Positions 20,401-31,115 of a stretch of DNA of 64,000 nt are shown here, one piece after another; position 1 is the first letter of the stretch; each line of letters starts with the position of its first letter. The notes beneath the pieces are model-generated. The model ran no database searches and had not been told where the DNA came from. It saw only the letters and a program-made list of their open reading frames with translations. The stretch comes from Plectrocnemia conspersa (lineage: Eukaryota; Arthropoda; Insecta; Trichoptera; Polycentropodidae), in contig VTFK01000279.1 in the NCBI GenBank assembly GCA_009617715.1, positions 62,001 through 126,000 of the forward strand, in the 5' to 3' direction. The position numbers and the translations under genes are program-made.

Positions 20401-23098
20401 AAGTGGCAACACTTTTTCCAGCGGCAGACAATTTGACAGCTGACAACTGATTTGTGCTCAGTTTGGTTTGCCATTTCACTATTTCGAAAATCATTGACAT
20501 AAACGTCCATCCGTGCAAGAAAATCGAATAACCATGGATAGTTTTCGCACCACGCATACTCTAATTGCTAATACGCATCCGCAGAGACGTCGTACAGTAC
20601 GCACCAAAGAAGTTTCTGTTGTGAAAAGGACCACCATCGTGCACAGCAATTGGAGCTGTCTTTATGGAAGATTTTGCGGTTCAAATTACTCAAGAATAAT
20701 CGACTAAAATCATCTCAGTATCCGAGGTCTTATAAGAAATATTTTTTTTAATAAACTGAACTGGCGAGATGAAACCCATATTGTTAGTCCAACAAAAAGC
20801 GATTGAAGGCGTATCTATGAATAATTATTTCGAACAATTAGCAGGAGCTGACAATTCTGAGACTGGTCTATAATCCTTTATGCATAATTTGTCACCCTTT
20901 TTGTATGACTGGGAGCAGCTAAACTGACTTCGCAACTCTTCAAAAAAATCGGGAACAAAATCAGGCCTAGAAGAACGCTCCGTTATATATAAGAAATTCG
21001 CAATACAGTAACAAACGATGTATAAAGTGACAATTTCCCATATACTGGATATTTTTTTAACTTTTAGAGCCCTCTACAGTAAATATTCTATAATAAACCA
21101 TTTTAGTTTTATTATTTATTTACTAATAACATAATTTAAGAGTATTTATATATTCTCTAGATGTTGATCTTTCACCGTAAATATTGTATTTACGATTCGA
21201 GTTATGAAATTTTATAATCATCATACTTAACAATAGTAAAAAGTAGAACGACACTTGTCGTGTAATTCGTTAATTTAACCAACAAAAGTGTTGACATCCG
21301 AGGCGGTCACGATCGTTCTCAACGAGCAGGTTAAATGACACACTATTACAAAATGTACTATTGTGTAAATGTCAGCGGTTTAAGTCTTTCATTTTAATTG
21401 ATATAAATACGCATGTTTATATATATTTGATTTAATTAAACTTGCAAACTGAATTGATACTATTTTAAAATCAATTCAATGTTATTCAACAGTGAGGTCA
21501 AAGTTGAACGCGAAGTTACCCGATCTGATGTAAAACTATCTATTTAAAACTTCTCGAATGTCTGTTGGAAGCAGATAAACGTACTCACAATATTGAATTG
21601 AAAAATCGTTAGAATTTTGTGAAAGCAATTTTTGTTTTTTAGATTATGCTTTTTGAATTATCTATTTTTAAACATAACTAAATTTAGTATTTTCACTTTC
21701 AACTTAACCATGATTTTATTTTTACATAATTAAAAATATTTTTTTATGTAAGTTTTCTGTAAATATATATTTTCTATGTATGTAAATTTATATAGATTAT
21801 ATGTATATAATTTGTATCACTATATAAAAATATTTTTAATTACATTTTAAAATAATATTTTTCTTGTGACTTCGCCCTAGCATATGTGAAGTATGTGTAA
21901 AAAATTGGAAACCGTGGCGTACACTGTTGTAAAGACAATTAAGTTAGTGATTGCTCCTAATAGTGACGTGTTTCATGAGAAAATATTTCACAATCAATTA
22001 AAATGAGCAATTGTTTATCAATAATTACCCACCCTTGTTTTAAAATCTCTTATGTTCAATAGGGTGAAACAAATTTTAATTTCTATAATTTAATTTAGGA
22101 CATCTCTAGAAATAATAGCACTAAATAAACGAATTAAATAATCCGATACAAAAAAATGAAACGCAACCAAATTTTTTAAATTCAGAATCACACTGTATCA
22201 AATAAAAATAACATCCATAATACATATCTGCTCTTTTTGCCTTTAAAAGTTTGTATAGGATTTTTAATGTGTCACGTTTGAAACATTTCCTACTTCCTAG
22301 TCAGAGTATTATTATATTATTATACTTCGGTGTTGTGTAATGTGCATTTATATCCGTTCACGCACCACTATTATGTTTTAAACTCACATACTATGACCAA
22401 TTCTAAACCTTTTGTATTGCGACGTTTCGTTTCAGAGAACGGTTTAAAATTAAAGACGGTCGCGCTGAGACCTTCAATGGTGTATGGAGAGCAAGACTCG
22501 AACTTCATGACGTCTGTACTTGGAGTTGCACAAAAGTTTGGAGGACGCATTCCGAAGATAGCAGGCGCTGGTGGAAAACAACAAGTTGTATACGCAGGTA
22601 ATATAATAATACATATTTATACTATATAAGTAAAATATTAATATTATTTACTATACAGGAAACGTAGCATGGGCTCACGTTTGCGCAATGGACACTCTGC
22701 TAAAAGACCACGAAGAGATATCCGGCCTTCCTGTCTTCATAACAGACGATACGCCAGTTGAAGATACCACAAGACTTTGCGAAAGGCTCACTAAAGATTT
22801 GAATAACAATTCTTTGTGTAAGCCGAATAATTGGTTCATACCGATGATCATATCGTTTTTAATAGCTATGCTTCTACAAACGTTGTCAAGTATAACTTCT
22901 ACAAAGTTACCAGTCAGTCCTTGTGGTCTTGTCTCGTATTTGAGTTCGTTTATTTTATTTAGCAGATTGAGAGCTTCAATACATATGGATTACGCTCCAA
23001 TATATAATGATGAAGAGTCGATTCAAAGATCAAGGTATTTTTACACAGGGTATTATAAAATGCTTTGCTTCAACGAAATGAAGAAACAGTGCGTCTAA
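14466..23098 (+). CDS. 3-beta-hydroxysteroid dehydrogenase/isomerase family protein (SDR), 6 coding exons
   Basis: This is an extended short-chain dehydrogenase of the 3beta-HSD family (NAD-dependent oxidation of 3-hydroxysteroids or related lipids, usually membrane-associated). Coding exons: 14466-14499, 14571-14681, 16910-17074, 19773-20012, 22436-22597 and 22659-23098. All introns are phase 1 and the total is 383 aa. The Rossmann motif TGGSGFVG starts at aa 11. CVIHCAAYVSYEYPP, NVKGTENVIRACQ and VPRLVFTSTAEV follow in family order, then LRPSMVYGEQD. A hydrophobic segment lies at about 296-310. Where the catalytic YxxxK is expected the sequence reads HAQSK (His164, Lys168), from a CAT codon at 19952-19954. 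This could be inactivating, an assembly or allele error, or a divergent enzyme. A poly(A) signal is at 23176-23181. Orthology to a named SDR is not settled. Confidence 0.9.
15388..15540. repeat. Fold-back (palindromic) element in intron 2 of the 3beta-HSD-like gene
   Basis: The left arm begins GTGAGATACATTCACTTTCG and the right arm ends with the imperfect inverse (CGAAAGGAAATGTATCTCAC). Arms are about 55 bases each, with internal CGAGAGTGA words, around a ~40 base centre. One arm of the same type lies inside the 4184-5137 element. This fits a fold-back MITE. Confidence 0.65.
15950..16270. other. GC-richer non-coding block in intron 2 of the 3beta-HSD-like gene
   Basis: The sequence switches sharply from AT-rich intron to a balanced composition with CGCGCC, GGGCGCCG and CGCGGGCC words, then back. 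It has an open frame of 68 codons with no family resemblance. It resembles the GC-richer blocks of the 27-59 kb region and could be an intronic regulatory element. Confidence 0.35.
17385..17625 (+). repeat. SINE-like repeat, copy 1
   Basis: The segment contains GGTTTAAATCCC, a fair match to a tRNA B box, followed by GATCATCACAGATTTCATG, CTAGATTTTCTTAATC and TAGGTCGTACATATTAGA, and ends with GAGCTACTTCAGC. The same order of words occurs at 58220-58495 and, more diverged, at 46950-47105. This supports a tRNA-derived SINE family. The A box is not clear. Confidence 0.6.
18041..18913 (+). mobile_element. Large MITE, copy A (873 bp) with TA duplication
   Basis: It is flanked by TA at 18039-18040 and 18914-18915. 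The left end GAGTACGCTCGGGATAAGG is mirrored at the right end, with inverted ends of about 45 bases reaching GTTATTGTGTGCGTG. No transposase is readable, so it is non-autonomous; TA duplication suggests Tc1/mariner-type mobilisation. A second copy in the opposite orientation is at 52071-52914. Both carry the same nested palindrome (here 18585-18691). Confidence 0.8.
18585..18691. repeat. Nested piggyBac-type palindromic element inside MITE copy A
   Basis: It starts CCCAGATATGCCCA straight after TTAA (18581-18584) and ends with the perfect inverse TGGGCATATCTGGG, followed by TTTTA. CCC...GGG ends at a TTAA site are the hallmark of piggyBac superfamily insertions. The matching element in copy B is at 52269-52368, where TTAA is kept on the other side. 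Confidence 0.6.
20371..20860 (+). pseudogene. Tc1/mariner (IS630-type) transposon relic
   Basis: The left end AAGGGTGTTTTTTCAGAGG follows a TA and resembles insect IS630/mariner ends. The broken reading contains a helix-turn-helix remnant (ANTHPQRRR..., then in another frame AQQLELSLWKILR, matching the AQQLGLSxxTxxRILR pattern of the DNA-binding domain) and later NWRDETHIVS-like residues. Several frameshifts and stops are present, no intact catalytic triad is visible, and the right end is not defined. It lies in intron 4 of the 3beta-HSD-like gene. Confidence 0.6.
20861..22435 (+). other. Rest of 3beta-HSD-like intron 4
   Basis: Mostly AT-rich intron. Around 20890-20990 there is a moderately GC-containing stretch that may be a further part of the transposon relic. 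Bases 21240-21330 (GACACTTGTCGTG ... GAGGCGGTCACGATCG) are slightly GC-richer. No gene is seen. Confidence 0.3.
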
Positions 23099-23689
23099 AT
23101 TAATACATAATTATAATCTTCCTGTTGCTTAGTACGAGTTTTGTAATGCTTAAAAAGTGCATGGATACCTCGAAGAATAAATTGACTAAACTCTTCATCA
23201 CACCTGAACCTCTTATTTATATCACGACATAAAAAATCATTGATAGTATAATAGTATATCGTAATGTTGTACAATAACAAAATTCCAGTACTCAGAAGTC
23301 CACATCGCTTTGATTCGATTGCAGTTAGAATTGCGACCTACTCTGTCTTGCATTTAAGCTTTATAATTACTTTTGTCCATTCCAAAAAAGTAGGATTTTT
23401 TTGCTCACTCACTTAGTGGAGATTCTCCTCTCCACTTGGGAGGCAAAGTTTGATCTCTAGTAATAATTCTCTCCAGAAAGCAGTACACAATGTGCTTCTA
23501 ATCCGAGGAACATATCCAGAAGTGAATCTATTCCTTTCACAGTTACTCACAATTAGACATTCTGTTTTATCGATGTTGTTCATTTCTCAAGAAATGAGAA
23601 TTTTCATTTTTACTTCTTGATTTTCTCAAGAAATTTTGTTAAATAAATATAATATAATTAGAAGAAAAAGCTAGAAGAAACAAATTTTA
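23099..23689. other. 3' region of the 3beta-HSD-like gene and spacer
   Basis: This holds the 3' UTR with its poly(A) signal near 23176. Beyond it is ordinary spacer with a moderately GC-containing segment at 23400-23520 (TTCTCCTCTCCACTTGGGAGG). No gene recognised. Confidence 0.35.
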
Positions 23690-24075
23690 ATAAAATGATG
23701 ATTATTATAATAGACGCAAATAATCAAAAGACCAGAACTGATCGATCTACTTCTATTGATTAAGAAGCGTCGACTTAAGAAAGGTTTTTGGAATCGATGT
23801 TGTTAAGCTACATTTTTTATATTTCGATCAAGATAAATATACATTTTTTTTAGATTATTGAAAAACGATATTTAACTTCAAAAACGATATTTAAATTTTG
23901 TGGATAACCAACGCATTTTTGCAATCTGATTATTAATGTAGTTATTAGAAAACAAAAATATTTCCGGTATAATTTAAATACTTTCAAAAAAGTTTGCATA
24001 TTTTCGAACATCTGGCATGGACCTACCATTTTTATGCAGCGGTATAAAACAATTTAGTGGTTGTAAAACATTTAT
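23690..24075 (+). repeat. ~400 bp dispersed repeat, copy 1
   Basis: The words GACGCAAATAATCAAAAGACC, GATTATTAATGTAGTTATTAG and TTTTATGCAGCGGTAT occur in the same order, inverted, at 57615-58030. No coding potential is clear, although one copy has an ATG reading MDANNRKTRMDR. It is a non-autonomous repeat of unknown class. Confidence 0.55.
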
Positions 24076-24329
24076 AAATGATCGAACAAATTTAATTTAT
24101 AATAAAAAGCTCTATGAAAATTTGCAATAAATCAACAAATTTCTCAAAAAATTGAAATTATGGATTTGGCAATACTGTTTCGCATCAATTTATTTATGTC
24201 TGACCTGATTGAGAAGTGAGTTATATAGTGCATAATATTTTGGATTGTGATGGTGAAAATCATGCATCAGTATACTGAAGTTTGATTCATAGACAAATTT
24301 CAGTGGGTTTTCATCATCATTATCATATT

Positions 24330-24590
24330 GATTGACTACCTCGCCTCATTCTGGCAATGCGGTGATGTCGAGTGTTTCGAGTACTTTCTGTATTCCATCC
24401 AAAAAAGGTTTATTAAATGTAAATTACTTCATGACTTTTGTGTCTTTCATATTGACAGGCGTCCTGCCCCTAAGATGTTGTATTTTAATATGCTTAACGA
24501 CGCCAGGCTTCTGATACAACTCGCACAAGTACCGTTTTCGCATGTAGGCCCGAAAATCTTTTCTCGTTTTCTTTAGGCTCGAAAGTTATT
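24330..24590 (-). pseudogene. Possible LINE 3' end relic (minus strand)
   Basis: The minus strand reads CELYQKPGVVKHIKIQHLRG, close to the motif found after the reverse transcriptase in many insect LINEs (LYxLYxxPdIVxxIKIQRLRWxGH). Downstream frames carry stops. The opposite-strand open frames (82 and 60 codons) are likely shadows. The assignment rests on one motif. Confidence 0.35.
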
Positions 24591-26592
24591 GTTTTTGTCG
24601 ATTTTAAGGACATTAGAGCGATTTTTAAGGTATCAATTTAACTCACCTCGTATAGAATAATAGCACAATGACACAGTTATAAGCTAAAGAGCAAATCAAA
24701 CTGCAAATATTAGTGTTACAATTATAAAATAATTATATTACGGTAATATCCAGACTTTATTTTTGCTAATTAAAGCAAATACATCCTGTATAATCGTTAT
24801 AATTAATTTATGAAATTACAAAAATACAGTTTTCTAATTGTAAAAAAAATATTTTATGATTAGCAAGGTGCAATTGTATTTATAAACCCACGTAATATAT
24901 TATACTTAGACTAGATATTTATGTGTGATATGGGAATCGTCCTTTAGTTTAAATTGCGTGTACATGTTATTTTATTTTGTAATAAAATTTTTATACGGAA
25001 TATTTATGTCGTTTTTATCCACCTATCTCATATACTAAATCCAAATGTATTATAGCGGGATTGTATGTAAATTTTATTAACGAAAATACGCGTGAACTGG
25101 CGAAATGAAATTGAGCGAGAGAATATATTTATGTGTGTATTGTTTTTGCACAAATCTATACAATAATAGAGCAGATGCAATTCGCAAAACTATCACGGCA
25201 CAAAAGTGGTCATAAATAAAACATAAATTCCATAAATAATATATAAGAAAGCATCGAACCAATTAATTTGGCGAGATAAGTTTACGAGCCCTACAAAATC
25301 CAGTAGAGGGAATATCAAAAGGGTTAACTGACTGGTGATTTGTTGCCCGATGCTGTACCTGATTTTCGCAAAATTCATATTCCGCCATCTGCCTCAATCT
25401 ATCATGACGTTCGGCTGCCGTCGTATTATAAAAGACAATTAATAAAAACGTATAAATAAAGATATTGCATAAGAATTTATAGAGGTATATATTAAACAGA
25501 TTTCAACAACTGCGCAACTCCTTTGAAATGGACATTAATAGCGGAACAGTTGCTGACTTATCTCGGCATCAAGAGCGCTCCCAGCCTCCGCCAGGAGCGT
25601 CCTATTAAAACATATTTTAATGAGTATCAAAGTAAGTTTAATTACTGTTCGAAACGGATTGGTCCCTTGGTGCAGCATCATGCCGTTTTTTGCTTCCTCA
25701 GCACCAAGCAGATCGCTACTCTCTCTCTTTCTCTCCCTCCTCTTAATGGGAACACCCATCTCGCCGAATACTAGACAAAAGGATTTTAGACTTCGCTAAT
25801 TAAAATCTAATGAAAATATGTCATTGGAAATATAATAGATGTACTAATAAAATATATTGTATTCAATCGATACTTTATAACATTAATTATACTGAGCTAA
25901 ATTAATAATTATCTTATATTTGGAAGTATATATTATATGTATGTATTATAAAGATTTACATATATAGATTACATTATTTTTTATTAATAACAATAATGTT
26001 TGAGTATGTTATATCAGAAGCGAAAAGCGCCTTGTTCGATGGCATCGGACAGTTCCGTTGTCCCACTTTTGCACTTATTGTTTGGACATAACAAATACCA
26101 CTCTAGAAACGATAGAGAATGCTTTCGATCACGTATTTCGACATTATGTAACCCTATCGTATAGCAATTTATTTATACCTTGCAAAGTTCAATTCGTCTT
26201 ACGTAATCGCTGACAAATAATCGAGTTCCAAAATAGCAATTGTTATTATTACACATTTCAAAAGCAGATTCATCCACTAATTTGCAATATTATACCTAAT
26301 AATAAATTTGTGTATTACGTAAAGTATCAGAAAATAAACTTGGTTACTAATGCGTTACTAATTTCTTAACACCCTACAATAGTTAATTTTCGCTGTAGCA
26401 TTTTTAACTACATTATAATAATCGCATATTATTAAAAATGAGCCAAATAATAAAACGTGATTGTTTTTTCTATCCAATTCTATATTAGGGTTCTTAATAT
26501 TGACTTACAAAATATCAGTGTCCTGACCTGAGAAGCAATTTTTAAAAGACAGTTATTTTTTGTTTTAAATTAATATTAAGTCACGTTTAAGT
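24591..26592. other. Gene-free spacer with GC-richer patches
   Basis: AT-rich with two less AT-rich patches. Bases 25070-25440 include GCATCGAACCAATTAATTTG, and 25520-25770 have opposed open frames of 83 and 74 codons on the two strands. Neither patch matches a family I know. They could be regulatory DNA or old exons. Confidence 0.3.
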
Positions 26593-26994
26593 TCAGTTTA
26601 GAATTTTTTTAAATATTGCTTGCATCTGAGGGATTGAATGGTTTGCCAAGATTGGCTTGAACTCTGAATTTCGGACGCCGTAGCTTGACCAGAGTTGACG
26701 TGAAGAGAGAAGCGGTCGCTTTTCGGTCATATCCATCGGCGTTAATTCATTTTGTTTCGAGTTCGGATGAATTCTTGTATGCCCAAGTACAGTTCTCAAT
26801 ATAATGTCGTTGTAAGCGAGTTCCGAAATGAAGTATCGTTTTAGGCGCTGTATATCGAATTTTCGCTGCAATATTTCCAGTAAAAATGCATTTATTATTA
26901 TGTCTGCTTTCTTAATGAAACTGTACGTACCGTTAAGATTTAAGCAGGTTGCGATGCGGCAACTTCGCTTTTGTAAAATTAACAGAACTTGCAT
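26593..26994 (-). other. Unrecognised 133-codon open frame
   Basis: This uninterrupted minus-strand frame is one of the longest in the 23-64 kb region. It is Ile/Leu-rich in the first half, with a basic and polar second half (HTRIHPNSKQNELTPMDM). I do not recognise it. No good splice sites or promoter were noted, and a 69-codon frame overlaps on the other strand. It may be a chance frame or a transposon fragment. Confidence 0.2.
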
Positions 26995-27039
26995 CTTTAA
27001 AGGCTCCCCAACGAATGATAATCATTTAAATTTATAATT

Positions 27040-28037
27040 GACATGCATAATGGCATTAGTTTTTCGGGGTTTTATCTCGTTTCTGTTATTTCTTTTGAGT
27101 TTTAAGCGTGACTGATTTTATTGGCGGTGTTGTGTAATATTTGGTGTCCATGAACGATTTCTATACTTTCTTGACGCTGATATTTTATGGTATAGATACC
27201 TCTCTTCTGTTGTCTTAACTTATGATGTATGAGATCATAATTTTCGTAACGGGAATAACATTTTTGTAGTGTTACAGGTTTTTCTTTTCGTTGTTCAAGT
27301 GGTCATTAACGTGACTTATTTTTTTTTATGTTAAAAAAGTATTGTATCTGTCAAGGTCTTGCCGATGGTCACATATAAAAAGTTTTACTAGCAATATTGC
27401 AGTACTTATTGATTAATTATCATTTCCATTCGTTATTTTATTGTTTTTTTTTTAATATTTTTTTAGTAAATAATACTGAAATAAATAAAATCAATAATTT
27501 ATTCAGTTCTGTGATAATTGAATTTTTATTTTACTGCAATAATTGCCTGCGGATGGAAATTGAGCACTCGAAATTCAGTTTTCGTTTCAATTTATAATAG
27601 CCCCGTATAGATGCAGCCGGTGTTTGCTCGTCGTCCAATTTCTAACACGCTGTATGTCACGTTCCAAACTTGTTCAGATTAAGCCAACAGCCATTCAGGG
27701 GCGCAATCACGGCGATAATAATAATAAGCGGCGAGTTCATAAACGAAAACGCAGAGAGCGGTCTGATGTTGTTTGGCGCACAATTAATCCCATAGCGTAG
27801 CTATTCATTTTTGAATGAAGGTTGCTCAATAAACATTTATGGCATATGTGTATCTACTCTCAAATCTATTGAAAATTATGTTTAGAAATCTTAGAAATCG
27901 AAAGGAACTGCTTTTTGCATTTTAAAAAGCAAAGTCAATGTTATATTCAAATTGATCGAACACTTTCATTTGAAATTATGAAAATATTTCTTAACGTTTA
28001 AAACTGTTAACAATTGGATGAATGTACATATGTAAGT
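27040..28037. other. Spacer with GC-richer block 27600-27790
   Basis: Mostly AT-rich. At 27600-27790 the composition rises (CAGCCGGTGTTTGCTCG, CAGGGGCGCAATCACGGCG) without a coding frame. No gene or element boundary recognised. Confidence 0.3.
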
Positions 28038-28780
28038 GACAAACTTCGTTCGGGATGTCCACTTGAGGTGACTACGCCAGAAACGATCGACAAAATGCAC
28101 GATATGGTCTAGATTGATCGACGAGTCAAAGTGCGCGAACTTCTTAAGGTCACAGGCATAGCATATGAATCAGTGGTTTCAATTTTGCACAAAAAATTAA
28201 ATATTAAAAAGATATCGGTAAGATAAGTGCCGCGTTTGCTCACAGTGCAGAACAAACGCAATCGATTCAATGTCTGATTTGCCATTTTTCCGTCACAACC
28301 CAAACGAGTTTCTGCATCGATACAAATGACAGATGAAATGGTGGGTTTCTTGAAAAGATTCGGGTCCAAAGAAGGCGGTGAAATCGACCGACCGGTTTTT
28401 TGAGATATACACGGAATCATCCACATTGACTACTTGAAAAAAATCAAGAAAATACGTTCTGACTACTTCAAAAAAATCAAGAAAATACGTTCAATAGTGT
28501 TCTTCCAAGACAATGCACTGGTACATACTTGTGCAGGGTCAAAGCCGAAAATGCAATAATTACGCTTTGAATTATTGCCCATCAACCGTATTCACCAGAT
28601 TTAGCTTCCAGCGACTTTTTCCTGTTTCTAAATATAAAGAAATGGCTTGCAGAAAAAATATTCACATCAAACAAAAGCAGAAGCCTATTTTTTGAGGGTA
28701 TTCCGTAATTTGGAAAACGCTGAGTGAGAAGTATCGATCTAAAAAGAGACTATGTTGAGAAATAAAAAGGAATCAGCCCA
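28038..28780 (+). pseudogene. mariner transposase relic
   Basis: The start reads SGCPLEVTTPETIDKMHDMV and then DRRVKVRELLKVTGIAYESV, the linker and second helix-turn-helix of mariner transposases. The second catalytic Asp region is FQDNALVHT (Asp codon at 28509-28511), and PSDFFLFPNIKKWL is recognisable in shifted frames near 28610-28650. Several stops and frameshifts are present. A 33-base tandem duplication (28427-28459 and 28460-28492) interrupts the middle. Inverted ends were not located. It is inactive. Confidence 0.75.
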
Positions 28781-30889
28781 AAATAATGTATTTTTCTATT
28801 GTTTTGTAAGGACTTATTAAATTAAAAATAGGTTAGAGAAAAGACCACGCAAAGCAATCCGCTACCTTTCAGCATTGCCAATTAATACTTTTTCTATATA
28901 TTTTATCTCGATAGAATTTTCTTTCATCTTAGATCTTGGAAGTGACACTCCAACAGGAATGAAGATTTATTATACACAAAGCCAAAGGTTGCGATATGGA
29001 ACCAAGTTCTGTACGTTAAATGAATATACGAATTTAGCTCCATTGTCTGAATCGCAGTGAGGTCAAGTAGTATACTTATCGTTGTTAGAAATGATTCAAA
29101 ATTAATTATTTAAGTATCTTTAAAATAATTATTAAATATTGTCAAGAGCGTTATGGTATAATTCATTGTATTCTTGACGTAATTTGACTAAATGAAGCAC
29201 TTTTTATATCGATACTCTGTCGATACTCAGTGACTTTCAAACTGCTGTTTGTAGAGTCGCGATTGCGTCCCTTATTCTTGATTATCGCGATAAATTTAGT
29301 ATACAATAAGCTCATATGAATTAAAATAATCAAGAATTTGAGAAAAAGAATTTAGTCCGATTACAAACTAAAATGTATTTTTGAAACAGTAGTGAAATTG
29401 CTAATACAAAAAAATCATTCTGATCTAGATCTTGTCGGGGACAGAGCCGTCGAAGCGTCAGCCGTCGCGTGATTAGCTCCGTTTATCTAGCGGTGGTTCG
29501 GCGTAATTGAACGATGTCCCGACGCGGCTAATAACGTTGTTAGGCGTCGAAAAAAGCCCAAGTGGCCATCGGAGGGTTAATGTAGCGGAAGAATGGCCTC
29601 AAGGTGTACGAAGATATCTTCCGCTCGTTAGCGCCGGGGAACAATGGCCGAGTTTCGTGCGCAAACGTGACCGGAGACGGTTTTCGGCGTGTAAATTGAC
29701 CCTTTTACCCGAAATTTACTATAAATTGAAAAGCGTCGCTATGGCAGTTTACAGGTTTTTCCCTTTTTTTAATTCGCTTAATTGAATCGACCCGTCGAAT
29801 CGGCCCGGCTGTGTATCAAGAATTGAGGCATGGATAAAGTTTTCCGAATAATCCAACGGTTGTAGCAAAACGTTACGTTAAATATTTATAAATTATTTTT
29901 TTTATTAAAACGAAACTTATTTGATAAACTTAAGGCACGTTTTAGATCAAACGGAGCGATAAAATATACAAGAATAAGTGATACACAAAATATTTCAATA
30001 AAAGGCATTAAATAATCGCAAAATAAGCTTAGAATTAAACTGCAATCTTTTAACTAATAAGAACAGAAATACAATCTATAATGATGTTGTATCTTGTCTG
30101 TAATTCATTCTAAAATCAAAAATGACACAGTATTTAATGCCTTCTGTAATTTTTGTCACAGACATTTCTTAAACTTAAAATATCGGCTGACGATATTTTA
30201 ATGTAGGGCATACATTATATTTATAGCCTCAAATATTTCGGGTTTTAAGGCCAAAGGGAAGACTTTATTTTATAAACATGTATAAAATTACCAGGAGTCA
30301 TGGAAATCGGAGAGTATCCGCTGGCGTGTCGAGTTGTATTATTGTCGGTTGTGATTTCTGTGGAGCAGTGTGTTCTCGTGAATGATTTGCTAATGTCGTC
30401 TCGTCGGTCTCGTCGATGCGGTTTCGTCTCTATTGCTGTGACTGTCTGTAATCATGTATCACAGATTAATTATTATAAAAACATAATAATTTTTTTTATA
30501 CATAGTTTTTTCGGCACAAGCGTTTCAATACAATTTATTGGATTCTCAACCTATTCAATGAATCACTTTTTAAAGTTGCTAATTAGCGGTGTCGATAAAC
30601 CGTAAATGTTCGGTGATTTTTGGCTGCGAACTTTAGGGTACCTAGAGAGTCGCGATCGTGTTCCTTATTCTTCCCCGTTTCGGCCAGAAATGCTCCTATT
30701 GTATGACCCGCTCAGCTTCTCAACGAGCTCGTCAAACAAAAATATATTTTCAGCGATAGATATGAGAAGCTTGAAAAAATGATGTGGGGTGGTGCTCATA
30801 TATCCTTAAGCGTGCATTAAAACTGTTTTTTAAATGACTAATTATAAAATTGTTTATATAATACCAATGAGACTTTGTAAAAAATCAAA
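28781..30889. other. Spacer with GC-rich blocks at 29430-29830 and 30300-30470
   Basis: The first block (GTCGGGGACAGAGCCGTCG ... CGCCGGGGAACAATGGCCG) is the most GC-rich segment between 23 and 33 kb. It has a 92-codon frame with no family resemblance. The second has TCGTCTCGTCGGTCTCGTCG repeats. GAGTCGCGATTGCGT near 29255 recurs with changes near 30648. No gene recognised. Confidence 0.35.
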
Positions 30890-31115
30890 ATTCAAATCAG
30901 ATTTGCAAAAAATTATGATTGTTTGAGGTAGTTCTGGCAAATATTTGCGAGTCAATTGCATCGCTTCCTGGGCACACTCAGAAACGTGTTGACGTCTTGT
31001 GAGATACGGCTTAAATGACCACTCCGGTGATCGATAACCAAAGAGTAGATGAACAATAGTAATGTCCGCAGGGTAGAACGTACTGTCTATCGCGCATCCT
31101 TTCCAAATAAATAGT
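30890..31115 (-). repeat. Dispersed repeat family R1, copy 1 (minus)
   Basis: On the minus strand this reads GGAAAGGATGCGCGATAGAC, GTACGTTCTACCCTGCGGAC, CTTTGGTTATCGATCACCGG and then GAAGCGATGCAATTGACTCG. The same series occurs at 34675-34860, 42072-42405 and 42873-43130 (plus) and, more weakly, at 37520-37760 (minus). It is a non-autonomous repeat of about 200-330 bp, superfamily unknown. Confidence 0.65.

Noticed and set aside
25523..25774. Opposed frames of 83 and 74 codons
   Set aside because: Neither strand gives a recognisable protein or good splice signals; probably a less AT-rich patch.
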